Assembly: GCF_000383095.1 (NCBI RefSeq)
Contig: NZ_AORL01000022.1
Coordinates: forward strand, 62,001-126,000
Direction: 5' to 3'
DNA from: Sphingomonas sp. PR090111-T3T-6A
Lineage (GTDB): Bacteria; Pseudomonadota; Alphaproteobacteria; Sphingomonadales; Sphingomonadaceae
Length of the DNA: 64,000 bases
Shown here: piece after piece, positions 17,144-25,480 of the stretch
Position numbering within the stretch: the first letter of the stretch is position 1
Layout: each line of letters begins with the position of its first letter
The notes under the pieces: model-generated
What the model was told of the DNA's origin: nothing
Seen by the model: only the letters and a program-made list of their open reading frames with translations
Database searches by the model: none
Translations under genes and position numbers: made by a program

Positions 17144-17895
17144 GCCTTCAACGCCTCGATGCGCTCCGCCTGCCGCGCCGCGACCGCGACGAGCGCGCTC
17201 GCCTCCTCGCCCGCGCGGCCGGCGAGCATCTCGGCGGGGGTCGCATCGCCGACGATCCTGCCCTTCGCCATCACGAGGATGCGATCCGCCAGCAACAGCG
17301 CCTCGGCCATGTCGTGCGTCACCATCAGGCTGGTCAGCCCCAGCCGCTCGTGCAGGGCGCGATAGCGCCGGCCGATCGCATCGCGCGTCACCGGATCGAG
17401 CGCGCCGAAGGGCTCGTCGAGCAGCATCAGCTTCGCGCCCGTCGCCAGCGCGCGGGCCACCCCCACCCGCTGCCGCTCTCCCCCGGACAGCGCCGAGGGC
17501 GCACGGACCGCATAAGCGGCGGGCAGCTCCACCATCTCCAGAAGCGCCGCGACATCGGCCGGCGCATCGCCCGCGAGGCGCGGCACCAGCCCGATATTCT
17601 CGGCGACGCTCATATGCGGCATCAGCCCGATCGACTGGAAGACATAGCCGATCCGCCGCCGCAGCAGATGCGCCGCCCCCTCCGCCACGTCCGCGCCCTC
17701 GATCAGCACGCGCCCCGAATCGGGTTCCACCAGCCGGTTGACCATGCGCAGCAGCGTCGACTTGCCCGCGCCCGATCCTCCGACCAGCGCCACGAAGCTG
17801 CCCGCCGCGATCGCGCAATCGACATCCGAGACGGCGGCGCCGGCATAGCGTTTCGTCACGCCTTCGAATCGGATGTCCGGCCCGGTCTCGTCCAA
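17140..17895 (-). CDS. OpuB-type ABC transporter ATPase
   Basis: A 251-residue ATPase: Walker A GGSGAGKST (39-47), Q loop FQSIGLMP, signature LSGGERQRVGVARAL and Walker B LMLLDEPFGALD. No C-terminal CBS domains follow, unlike ProV/OpuAA. I choose TTG 17893-17895, which gives the normal family N-terminus (DIRFEGVTKRY) and has GGAGG 5 nt upstream. It energises the fused permease/binding protein encoded next to it and is the first gene of a three-gene operon ending in DUF4169. Confidence 0.88.
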   Translation of the reverse strand: MDETGPDIRFEGVTKRYAGAAVSDVDCAIAAGSFVALVGGSGAGKSTLLRMVNRLVEPDSGRVLIEGADVAEGAAHLLRRRIGYVFQSIGLMPHMSVAENIGLVPRLAGDAPADVAALLEMVELPAAYAVRAPSALSGGERQRVGVARALATGAKLMLLDEPFGALDPVTRDAIGRRYRALHERLGLTSLMVTHDMAEALLLADRILVMAKGRIVGDATPAEMLAGRAGEEASALVAVAARQAERIEALKA

Positions 17896-17945
17896 TCGCC
17901 CCTCCGCTGGCGCACCGCCGCCGGCTCTTCTACTGTCCGGCAAGC

Positions 17946-18356
17946 ATGACCGCCCGTCAAACCCCCTGGGGGCCTTCCCCCGACGCCGCCACCATCGAGG
18001 CGATGGCCCGCGCGACCATGGCGCGCCTGCCCGAACCCTTCCGCCGCCATCTCGGCACGGTGGTGCTGCGCGTCGAGGAGTTCGCCGACGAGGCGACGCT
18101 GGACGAGCTGGACATCGACGATCCCTTCGCGCTTTCCGGCCTCTATCGCGGCCGCCCGGTGGGGATGAAGAGCGTCGACGACACAGGCACGCTGCCCGAC
18201 ATGATCCACCTCTATCGCCGCCCGATCCTCGACGAATGGGCCGAGACGGGGGTGACGCTGGAGGCGCTGGTCGCCCATGTGCTGATCCACGAGGTCGGCC
18301 ATCATTTCGGCCTCTCCGACGACGACATGCACGCGCTGGAGGCTTCCGCCTCATGA
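17946..18356 (+). CDS. Minimal zincin (metallopeptidase-like, DUF1025 type)
   Basis: A 136-residue protein with the metal-binding motif HEVGHHFGLSDDD (His115, Glu116, His119) near the C-terminus. This is the layout of the small predicted metallopeptidases of proteobacteria and actinobacteria whose structures resemble minimal zincins. Substrates are unknown. It overlaps ccmA by ATGA, so it is translated together with the haem exporter genes. That coupling recurs in sphingomonads as far as I recall, but I cannot check it here. Confidence 0.82.
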   Translation: MTARQTPWGPSPDAATIEAMARATMARLPEPFRRHLGTVVLRVEEFADEATLDELDIDDPFALSGLYRGRPVGMKSVDDTGTLPDMIHLYRRPILDEWAETGVTLEALVAHVLIHEVGHHFGLSDDDMHALEASAS

Positions 18357-18916
18357 TGCTGGCGATGCGCGGCGTCGCCTGCTTGCGCGGCGACCGGCTG
18401 CTGTTCGAAGGGCTCGACCTCGCGCTGACGGGCGGCGAGGCGCTCGTCGTCACGGGGCCGAACGGCATCGGCAAGTCGAGCCTGCTGCGTATCGCCGCCG
18501 GCCTGCTCCGCCCGGCGGCGGGGACGGTGGAGCGACCGGCACGACTCGCATGGCTGGGCGAGCAGGCGGCGCTCGATGGGGACCAGCCCCTGGGCGAGGC
18601 GCTCGGTTTCTGGGCGAAGATCGATCGTGCCGAGGGGCTGGAGGCCGCGATGGAGACAATGGGGGTTGCCCATCTCGCCCGTGTGCCGGTGCGCTATCTC
18701 TCGACCGGCCAGCGCCGCCGGGCCGCGATCGCACGCACCATCGCCAGCGCCGCGCCACTGTGGCTGCTCGACGAGCCTTCTAACGGGCTCGACGTCGAAG
18801 GCGTCGAGCGGCTGGGCCACGCCATGACCACGCATCGGTCGAACGGCGGCGCGGTGCTGGCGGCGAGCCATATCTCTCTCCCGCTCGACGGCGCCCGGAC
18901 GCACGCGCTCGCATGA
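18353..18916 (+). CDS. ccmA: Cytochrome c biogenesis ATP-binding protein CcmA
   Basis: A 187-residue ABC ATPase, short as usual for CcmA: Walker A GPNGIGKSS (about 35-43), signature YLSTGQRRRAAIAR and Walker B LWLLDEPSNGLD. CcmA works with CcmB and CcmC to release holo-CcmE in cytochrome c maturation. It overlaps the zincin upstream and ccmB downstream by 4 nt each. The remaining ccm genes are not in this window. Confidence 0.88.
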   Translation: MMLAMRGVACLRGDRLLFEGLDLALTGGEALVVTGPNGIGKSSLLRIAAGLLRPAAGTVERPARLAWLGEQAALDGDQPLGEALGFWAKIDRAEGLEAAMETMGVAHLARVPVRYLSTGQRRRAAIARTIASAAPLWLLDEPSNGLDVEGVERLGHAMTTHRSNGGAVLAASHISLPLDGARTHALA

Positions 18917-19548
18917 TCCTGCCGCTGATCCGCCGCGACGCCGCGCGAGGCCTGCGCGCCGCCGGGCTCCCCGTCGCCTTCTTCCTGATCGCGGCAACGC
19001 TCTTCCCCTTCGCGGTCGGGCCAGACGCGAAGCTGCTCGCCAGGACGGGGGGCGGAATGTTGTGGCTCGCCGCGCTCCTCGCCGCGCTGCTGCCGGTCGA
19101 ACGGCTGGTGGCGCCCGACGCCGAGGCCGGCATCCTCGACCAGCTCGCCGTGCGCGGGTTCGCGGACGAATCCGTGGCGGCAGCGAAGATCGTGGCGCAC
19201 TGGCTGGGCTTCGGCCCGCCGCTGATGCTGGCGGCGCTGCCCGGCGCGGCGTTGCTCGGGCTCGACGGGGCGACGCTCCTTCGGCTGGAGGCGGGGCTCG
19301 CCATCGGCACGCCGGCGCTGGCCGCGCTGGGCTTCACCGTCGCCGCCCTGACGGCGGGCTTGCGCGGTGCGGGCGCACTGGCGGGGCTCATGCTGCTGCC
19401 GCTCGCCGTGCCGCTGCTGATCTTCGGCGCGGGCGCGATTCAGGCAGATGGGGCCAGCGCGATGAAGCTGCTCGCCGCCGTGTCGCTTCTTTTCGTTACG
19501 GGTGCACCCTTTGCCGCGGGTGTGGCGTTGAGGGCGATCAGGGAATAG
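18913..19548 (+). CDS. ccmB: Haem exporter permease CcmB
   Basis: A 211-residue protein with about six membrane segments and the family-like start RRDAARGLRAAGLPVAFFLIAAT. The segments GAGALAGLMLLPLAVPLLIFGAG and the position directly after ccmA with an ATGA overlap confirm it. It is the membrane partner of CcmA in cytochrome c maturation system I. ccmC, ccmD and later genes do not follow; a cupredoxin-like gene does. Confidence 0.88.
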   Translation: MILPLIRRDAARGLRAAGLPVAFFLIAATLFPFAVGPDAKLLARTGGGMLWLAALLAALLPVERLVAPDAEAGILDQLAVRGFADESVAAAKIVAHWLGFGPPLMLAALPGAALLGLDGATLLRLEAGLAIGTPALAALGFTVAALTAGLRGAGALAGLMLLPLAVPLLIFGAGAIQADGASAMKLLAAVSLLFVTGAPFAAGVALRAIRE

Positions 19549-19565
19549 CCACGAAGGAGACCATG

Positions 19566-19955
19566 ATGCGCAAGACGATGCTGCTCGCCGCCTCTCTTCT
19601 CGCCGCCACGCCGGCCCTCGCCGCACCGCCGCCGCCCAAGCCGACCACCGTCACGGTCAACATGGGCGACCGCAAGTTCCGCCCGCAGGTGATCCGCCTC
19701 AAGGGAGGCCAGCTCTATCGCCTGCGCCTCGTGAACCCGGACCGTACCGAGCATGATTTCTACGCGCCCGCCTTCTTCGGCGCGGCGAAGCTCTTTCCGG
19801 CCGATGCCGGCGCGCTCCAGAAGAGCCGCCTCAACGTGCCCGGCCATTCGAGCCGCACCATCCGCCTGATCCCGCGCCGGGGCCATTATGATCTCAAATC
19901 CTCCAAGGCGCTCGACGTCGCCTCGGGGATGCAGGGGCAGATCCTCGTCTACTGA
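19566..19955 (+). CDS. Exported cupredoxin-like protein lacking two copper ligands
   Basis: A 129-residue protein with signal peptide MRKTMLLAASLLAATPALA and a cupredoxin fold pattern: VTVNMGDRKFRPQVIRLKGGQ, then EHDFYAP (first His ligand) and a C-terminal strand ending GMQGQILVY (Met). Where a type 1 copper site has C-x4-H-x4-M, this protein reads Ser and Asp before the Met. The site therefore looks incomplete. AGGAG 6 nt upstream supports the second of two tandem ATGs. It follows ccmB and may be co-transcribed with it. Confidence 0.78.
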   Translation: MRKTMLLAASLLAATPALAAPPPPKPTTVTVNMGDRKFRPQVIRLKGGQLYRLRLVNPDRTEHDFYAPAFFGAAKLFPADAGALQKSRLNVPGHSSRTIRLIPRRGHYDLKSSKALDVASGMQGQILVY

Positions 19956-19958
19956 GGC

Positions 19959-20837
19959 TTAGTCGCGCGTCCAGCGGGCGAAGATGGCGGTGGGGAGCAG
20001 CAGGCCGCGCGCCTCCTCGCGCACCGCCATCTCACCGGCCTCGACCCTTCCGCCAAGCGGGGCGGTGGCTTGGGCGAGCAGCTCCGCGATCGCGATCGCC
20101 GACATGCGCACCGCATAGACGGTGAGGACGAGGAATTTCGATTCGGGCGTCAGCAGCTTCACGCAGTCCGCGATGAGGCCGGGGAGCCCCTCTTCCAGCC
20201 GCCACGTCTCGCCGGTCGGCCCGCGCCCGAACTTGGGCGGATCGAGCATGATCCCGGCATAGGTCCGCCCGCGGCGCACCTCGCGCGCGGTGAACTTCAC
20301 GGCGTCGTCGATCATCCAGCGGATCGGCTTGTCCGCCATGCCCGACAGCAGGGCGTTGGCCTTGCCGTTCTCGACCGACTTCTTCGACGCGTCGACATGG
20401 GTGACTTTCGCGCCCTTCGCCGCCAGCGCGAGGCTGCCCACGCCGGTATAGCCGAACAGGTTCATCACCTCGTCGCCGTCCGCGACCTTGTCGCGCATCC
20501 ACGCCCATTGGGGGGCCATGTCGGGAAAGAAGGCGAGGTGGCGGAAATTGGTGTTGGCGGCGTGGAACTTCACGTCGGCCCAACCGAGCGGCCAGTCCTT
20601 CGGCACGTTGCGACCCAGATGCCAGCGCCCGCCGCCCTCCTCGTCGGAGGCGCCGATGAACTCGCCGTCATGCTTCCACTCGTCAGAGGCCGGCGCCCAC
20701 ATCGCCTGCGGCTCGGGGCGGACGAAGCGGAAGCGGCCATAGCGCTCCAGCTTCCGGCCATGGCCGGAATCGATCAGGCCGTAATCGGCCCAGGGTTCGG
20801 TGACGAGGGTGTCGAGCTTCACGAGATATCCGTTCAC
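19959..20837 (-). CDS. Class I SAM-dependent rRNA-type methyltransferase
   Basis: A 292-residue protein with the RlmI-like methyltransferase layout. The SAM motif is VMNLFGYTGVGSLALAAKGA near residue 120, the acidic residue VTHVDASKKSVEN follows, and the catalytic-type motif MLDPPKFGRGP comes next. No PUA domain precedes it, so it is shorter than RlmI. The GTG start overlaps the M16 peptidase stop (GTGA). It is the last gene of the long minus-strand run that begins at the oxidase genes. The exact nucleotide target is unknown. Confidence 0.82.
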   Translation of the reverse strand: MNGYLVKLDTLVTEPWADYGLIDSGHGRKLERYGRFRFVRPEPQAMWAPASDEWKHDGEFIGASDEEGGGRWHLGRNVPKDWPLGWADVKFHAANTNFRHLAFFPDMAPQWAWMRDKVADGDEVMNLFGYTGVGSLALAAKGAKVTHVDASKKSVENGKANALLSGMADKPIRWMIDDAVKFTAREVRRGRTYAGIMLDPPKFGRGPTGETWRLEEGLPGLIADCVKLLTPESKFLVLTVYAVRMSAIAIAELLAQATAPLGGRVEAGEMAVREEARGLLLPTAIFARWTRD

Positions 20838-22063
20838 GCCACGCGGGCGAGCTTGCCGCCGACGCTGGCCGTCGCGAGGCCGCCGGAGAGCGCGGTCGCT
20901 CCCGCCTGACGTGCCTGTGCCAAGTCCACCGCGTCGATCTGCGCCACCGTCTCGGCGACGGGGACGATGCGGCCCTGCACCTGCACCTGCCGCGCGAGAT
21001 GGTCGCAGCGCGACTGCACCGATTCGAGGCCCATCAGCAGCCCGGCCTTGGCCTGCGCCTTGGCGCGCTGAAGCTCGGTCTCGTTGAGATCCTCGGCGGA
21101 GCGGGTCAGCACCTCGCGCGACAGCGCGAAGGCGCGCGGCGCTTCCGCCTTGGCCGCCGCGCAATAGACGCCGAGCTGCCCGGTATCCGCCGAGGCCGCG
21201 CTCCACGCATAGATGGAGTAAGCGAGCCCGCGCTCCTCGCGCACCTCCTGGAACAGCCGCGACGACATGCCGCCGCCGACCGCGCTGGCGAAGAGGTTGA
21301 GCGCATAGACATCGTCATGGCGCTGGTCGACGCCGGGGTGCGCGAAGGCGATGTGGACCTGATCGAAGCGCCGCGCGTCGGTGACGACGCCGCTGGTGAA
21401 CCGCGCCGGCTCGAACACCGGCGGGCGACCGGCCTCGAGATCGCCGAAGCGCGATTCCGCGAGCCTGAGCAGCGCATCCTCATCGACCTTGCCGGCGGCG
21501 GCGAGGATCAGGCCGGCGGGGCGATATTGCTCCTCCAGCCAGCGACGGAGCGCCGCCACGTCGATCGCGGCGATGCTGGTCTCGTCGCCCAGCACCGGGC
21601 GGCCATAGGTCTGCCCCTGATAGGCGGCGGCTGAGAGATGATCGAAGATGATGTCGTCGGGCGTGTCGCGCGATTCGCCGAGTTCGGCGAGCACGACCTG
21701 CTTCTCGCGCTCCAGCTCCTCGGCCGAGAAATGGGGGGCACGCACCAGATCTGCGATGAGGCCGACGCCCAGCGCCAGATCGTCCGGCAGCAGGCGCGCG
21801 TGGAAGACGGTGGTGTCGCGCGAGGTCCAGGCGTTGAGCTGGCCGCCGACATCCTCGGCGGCTTCCGCTATGGCGCGCGCGCTCCGCTCGCCGGCGCCCT
21901 TGAACACCATATGCTCGACCATGTGGGCGAGCCCGGTCAGATGCGCGGGCTCCGACCGGCTGCCGACATCGGCATAGAGGCCGACCGCGAGCGTCTCGAC
22001 ACCCGGCATCGGGTCGATCGCGACGGTCAGCCCGTTGGGCAGGCGGTGGAGCTTCGCCGTCAT
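20834..22063 (-). CDS. M16 family zinc peptidase (processing peptidase-like)
   Basis: A 409-residue insulinase-family peptidase. The inverted zinc motif HMVEH is at about 47-51 (GLAHMVEHMVFKG), and the third ligand glutamate lies in EREKQVVLAELGES about 75 residues later. The second domain contains GGGMSSRLFQEVREERGLAYS, the family's second-domain block. It resembles the mitochondrial processing peptidase beta group, common next to thrC in alphaproteobacteria. Its ATG overlaps the thrC stop (ATGA). Confidence 0.9.
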   Translation of the reverse strand: MTAKLHRLPNGLTVAIDPMPGVETLAVGLYADVGSRSEPAHLTGLAHMVEHMVFKGAGERSARAIAEAAEDVGGQLNAWTSRDTTVFHARLLPDDLALGVGLIADLVRAPHFSAEELEREKQVVLAELGESRDTPDDIIFDHLSAAAYQGQTYGRPVLGDETSIAAIDVAALRRWLEEQYRPAGLILAAAGKVDEDALLRLAESRFGDLEAGRPPVFEPARFTSGVVTDARRFDQVHIAFAHPGVDQRHDDVYALNLFASAVGGGMSSRLFQEVREERGLAYSIYAWSAASADTGQLGVYCAAAKAEAPRAFALSREVLTRSAEDLNETELQRAKAQAKAGLLMGLESVQSRCDHLARQVQVQGRIVPVAETVAQIDAVDLAQARQAGATALSGGLATASVGGKLARVA

Positions 22064-23460
22064 GCGCGCGCGACCGCCCGCTCGGCGATATAGCCGGTGA
22101 TGGCGTCGAAGCTGGCGGGGAGGACGGCGCAGCGCTCCTCCTTCTCCATGAGGCCGGCGATCCGCTCGGGCAGCGCCGGGCGGACGCCGGTCGCGGCCTC
22201 CACCGCATCGCCGAACTTGGCCGGGTGCGCCGTCGCCAGAGTCACCACCGGCACGTCGGCGGGAAGGTCGGCTGCGCGCGCGGCGGCAAGGCCGATCGCG
22301 GTGTGCGGATCGATCACCTGCCCTGCCGCGCCATGCGCCCAGCGCATCGCCTCCACCATCGCGTCATGATCGATGCGGGCGCTCGCGAAATCGGCCGCCG
22401 CGCGATCGCGCAGGCTCACCGGCAGCGTCATCGTCCGATCCCGCTCGAAACCCTGCATCGCTGCGTCGAGCGCTCCGGCGTCCCGGCCGTGCAGGTCGAA
22501 CAGCAGCCGCTCGAAATTGGAGCTGACCTGGATGTCCATCGACGGCGTCTGGGTCGGCGAGACGGTGCCCGTCGAATAATCGCCGGCCGACAGCGCGCGG
22601 TGGAGGATGTCGTTGACGTTGGTGGCCACGATCAGCCGCGCCACCGGCAGACCCATGCGGCTCGCCACATAGCCCGCGAACACGTCGCCGAAATTACCCG
22701 TCGGCACCGAGAAGGCGACGGCACGATACGGCGCGCCGAGGCGCACGGCGGTGTAGAAATAATAGACGATCTGGGCCGCCAGCCGCGCCCAGTTGATCGA
22801 GTTCACCGCCGAAAGCTGGAAGCGGCCAGCGAAATCCCGGTCGCCGAACATCTGCTTCACCAGCGCCTGTGCCTGATCGAAATCGCCCTCGATCGCGATG
22901 TTGTGGACGTTGGGCGCGAGCACCGTCGTCATCTGCCGGCGCTGCACGTCGGAGACGCGGCCCTTGGGGTGCAGCATGAAGATGTCGACATGCGCGCGGT
23001 TGGCCACCGCCTCGATCGCCGCCGATCCGGTGTCCCCCGAGGTCGCGCCGACGATGGTGAGATGCTGGTCGCCCTTCGAGAGGAAGCGCTCGAACAGCAG
23101 ACCGAGAAGCTGGAGCGCCACGTCCTTGAACGCCAGCGTTGGGCCGTGGAACAGCTCCATCAGGAAATGGCGATGGTCGAGCTGCGCGAGCGGCGTCACC
23201 GCGGCATGGCTGAAGCGGCCATAAGCGGCCTCGCACAATCCGCGCAGCTCCGCCTCGCTCAGCGCCTCGCCGACGAAGGGCGCGAGAATCCGCACCGCCG
23301 TCTCCGCATAGGAGAGCCCGGCCAGCGCCTCGATCTGGGCGCGCGTCAGCGTCGGCCAGGTCTCGGGAACATACAGGCCGCCGTCGGAGGCAAGGCCGGT
23401 AAGCGTGGCGGCTTCGAAGCCGAGCGCGGGAGCGCGCCCTCGGGTGCTGATATAGCGCAT
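22060..23460 (-). CDS. thrC: Threonine synthase
   Basis: A 466-residue PLP enzyme that makes threonine from O-phosphohomoserine. The start MRYISTRGRAPALGF is typical of the long ThrC class. The PLP lysine is Lys112 in GPTLAFKDVALQ, and the phosphate loop is in GATSGDTGSAAIEA. It sits between SURF1 and the M16 peptidase on the minus strand, with ATGA overlap to the peptidase. The ORF extends 13 codons upstream, but only the internal ATG gives the family N-terminus. Confidence 0.94.
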   Translation of the reverse strand: MRYISTRGRAPALGFEAATLTGLASDGGLYVPETWPTLTRAQIEALAGLSYAETAVRILAPFVGEALSEAELRGLCEAAYGRFSHAAVTPLAQLDHRHFLMELFHGPTLAFKDVALQLLGLLFERFLSKGDQHLTIVGATSGDTGSAAIEAVANRAHVDIFMLHPKGRVSDVQRRQMTTVLAPNVHNIAIEGDFDQAQALVKQMFGDRDFAGRFQLSAVNSINWARLAAQIVYYFYTAVRLGAPYRAVAFSVPTGNFGDVFAGYVASRMGLPVARLIVATNVNDILHRALSAGDYSTGTVSPTQTPSMDIQVSSNFERLLFDLHGRDAGALDAAMQGFERDRTMTLPVSLRDRAAADFASARIDHDAMVEAMRWAHGAAGQVIDPHTAIGLAAARAADLPADVPVVTLATAHPAKFGDAVEAATGVRPALPERIAGLMEKEERCAVLPASFDAITGYIAERAVARA

Positions 23461-23535
23461 ATGGCCCGGCGGCTTAAACGTCAGGGGCCGGGGCGGCAAG
23501 CAAACAAGACTTGCCCGCGCCGCAGATGGCCCATG

Positions 23536-24129
23536 TCAGGAAGCGGCGGGCGGACGGCGACGGCGGAGCGCGATGCCATAGATGACCACCGCCACGCCCG
23601 CGAACAGGAACCACTGCACCGCATAGGCGAAATGGTTGTTGGGAATATCGTCCAGGCTCGGCGGGGCGCTGGGCTGAAGGCCGGGCGCGGGTTCGTCCGA
23701 TACGAGCAGCACCTGGCCGTCATGATCGGGACCGATCACGCCGCGAACCTGCCCGCCCTTCCATGCAACAGGCGCGCCGGAATCCTTCGACCAGCCCATA
23801 TCCATCGCGATGCCCGGCCCCTCGGCGCCGGTGCGGCAGTCGGCGACATGCCGCCAGCCGGGCTCGCCCGCCCGATTGCGCCCCGCGCTCGCGCGCCAGC
23901 CGACCGGTTGCAGGCAGAAGGCCTCCGAATGCCGGAACAGCAGGGTCTGGTCGGTCGGAATGCGGGGGAAGGCCACCGGCGGCTTGCCGGCTGCGGCGGC
24001 ATATTCGGCGAGCAGCACCTCCTTCCAGTGGAGCCGCCGGATCTGCCAGAAGCCAAGCGCCACCATCGCCGCCACCGCCAGCACGACGAGCAGAGTCGGG
24101 AGCACGGGCAGGCGCAGGCGGCCGCTCAT
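23536..24129 (-). CDS. SURF1 family cytochrome oxidase assembly protein
   Basis: A 197-residue membrane protein with one membrane helix at each end (about 10-30 and 165-185), as in SURF1. Family residues GFWQIRRLHWKEVLL after TM1 and NNHFAYAVQWFLFAGVAVVIYG at the C-terminus are clear. SURF1 helps insert haem a into subunit I of aa3 oxidases. Its ATG overlaps the DUF983 stop (ATGA), and it lies just after ctaE in the oxidase cluster. It is shorter than many SURF1 proteins (about 230-250). Confidence 0.85.
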   Translation of the reverse strand: MSGRLRLPVLPTLLVVLAVAAMVALGFWQIRRLHWKEVLLAEYAAAAGKPPVAFPRIPTDQTLLFRHSEAFCLQPVGWRASAGRNRAGEPGWRHVADCRTGAEGPGIAMDMGWSKDSGAPVAWKGGQVRGVIGPDHDGQVLLVSDEPAPGLQPSAPPSLDDIPNNHFAYAVQWFLFAGVAVVIYGIALRRRRPPAAS

Positions 24130-24515
24130 GGCTCGGAGCGGTCCTCGATGATGCGTCCCTCGCGGGCGCGGTGGCGATATTCGGACGCGATCAGCATCCC
24201 CTTGGCGACGCGCAACGCCCCGACCACCAGCCCGATCGTGATGGGCGGCCACAGCAGGATATGCACCCAGACCGGCGGGTGCGCGGTCAGCTCCAGCGTG
24301 ATCGCGCCGATGGAGACCAGCGCGCCGATGACGAGCGTCAACAGGGCCGCCGGCCCGTCGCCGACATTGAAGGCGTCATAATCGAGCCCGCAGGCCCGGC
24401 ACCGCGACGCGAAGCGGATCACGCCGGCGAACAGCGTCGGGGCGCCGCAACGCGGACAGACCCCCTTGATTCCCACCTGCACGATGGTGGGCTCGGCCTT
24501 GGGCGTATCGATCAT
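24126..24515 (-). CDS. DUF983 membrane protein with a zinc-ribbon N-terminus
   Basis: A 129-residue protein: two C-x-x-C pairs (CPRCG at 20-24 and CRACG at 39-43), the family motif GLDYDAFNVGDGPA, then two membrane helices (about 58-80 and 85-103). DUF983 genes sit beside ctaE and SURF1 in alphaproteobacterial oxidase clusters, which suggests a role in oxidase assembly or metal delivery; this is inference from context. The ATG at 24513-24515 has GAGG close upstream. Confidence 0.83.
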   Translation of the reverse strand: MIDTPKAEPTIVQVGIKGVCPRCGAPTLFAGVIRFASRCRACGLDYDAFNVGDGPAALLTLVIGALVSIGAITLELTAHPPVWVHILLWPPITIGLVVGALRVAKGMLIASEYRHRAREGRIIEDRSEP

Positions 24516-24613
24516 CGCCTCAGCATCCTCATCGGCGCGGATATGGCAACCGGACAGGACAAGGGGCGGAAGCCGCCGCCCCCGCCCCTTCGCGTTCCGG
24601 TCGGGCGTCGCCG

Positions 24614-25432
24614 TCAGCCGGCGTAGGTCGCGCCCCAGCCGCCCCAGACATAGATGGAGACGAACAGGAACAGCCACACCACGTCGACGAAGTGCCAGTA
24701 CCAGGCCGCCGCCTCGAAGCCGAAATGCTGACGCGGCGTGAAGTCGCCTTGATAGGCGCGGAACTGGCAGACGGCGAGGAAGATGGTGCCGACGATCACA
24801 TGGAAGCCGTGGAAGCCGGTCGCCATGAAGAAGGTCGCACCGAAGATATTGCCCTTAAAGGCGAAGGGCGCGTGGATATATTCCCACGCCTGGATCGACG
24901 AGAAGAGCAGGCCCAGCGCAATCGTGCACCACAGGCCCTGCTTCAGGCCCCGGCGGTCCCCGTGGATCAGAGCATGGTGCGCCCAGGTGACGGTCGTGCC
25001 CGAGCAGAGCAGGATCATCGTGTTGAGCAGCGGGAACTGGAACGGATTGAGCGGCGTGATGCCCTTGGGCGGCCATACGCCGCCGACCGCTTCCACCGCC
25101 TTGGGGAAGAGCGAGGCATCGAAGAACGCCCAGAACCAGCCGAGGAAGAACATCACTTCCGAGGCGATGAACAAGATCATGCCGTAGCGCAGGTGAAGCT
25201 GCACGACCGGCGTGTGATCGCCGGCATGGGCCTCCTTCACCACGTCCACCCACCAGCTCGCCATGCAGAACAGCACAAGCAGAAGCCCTGCCGGCGCGAT
25301 CAGCGTCCCGTAGGGAACCGAGTGAAGATACATGATGAAGCCGGAAGCCAGCACCAACGCCGAGAAGGCTGTCAGCAACGGCCATGGGCTGGGGGGCAAG
25401 ATATGATAGTCGTGGTTCTTCGCACCGGCCAT
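24614..25432 (-). CDS. ctaE: Cytochrome c oxidase subunit III
   Basis: A 272-residue protein with seven membrane helices, starting MAGAKNHDYHILPPSPWPLL, a typical subunit III beginning. Conserved elements include MYLHSVPYG, RYGMILFIASEVMFFLGWFWAFF and GFHGFHVIVGTIFL, the last including the conserved His pair region, and the C-terminus WHFVDVVWLFLF. It belongs to the aa3-type oxidase with CtaC and CtaD encoded upstream, separated from them by assembly genes. Confidence 0.95.
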   Translation of the reverse strand: MAGAKNHDYHILPPSPWPLLTAFSALVLASGFIMYLHSVPYGTLIAPAGLLLVLFCMASWWVDVVKEAHAGDHTPVVQLHLRYGMILFIASEVMFFLGWFWAFFDASLFPKAVEAVGGVWPPKGITPLNPFQFPLLNTMILLCSGTTVTWAHHALIHGDRRGLKQGLWCTIALGLLFSSIQAWEYIHAPFAFKGNIFGATFFMATGFHGFHVIVGTIFLAVCQFRAYQGDFTPRQHFGFEAAAWYWHFVDVVWLFLFVSIYVWGGWGATYAG

Positions 25433-25480
25433 CGCTGCATCCCTTATTTCCGGCTCTATTCGGCCTGATTCATCCTGAGC

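Noticed and set aside
17896-18474. N-terminal extension of the OpuB ATPase seen in the same frame
   Set aside because: It is antisense to the zincin and ccmA genes and unlike ABC ATPases; the TTG start with GGAGG gives the normal N-terminus.
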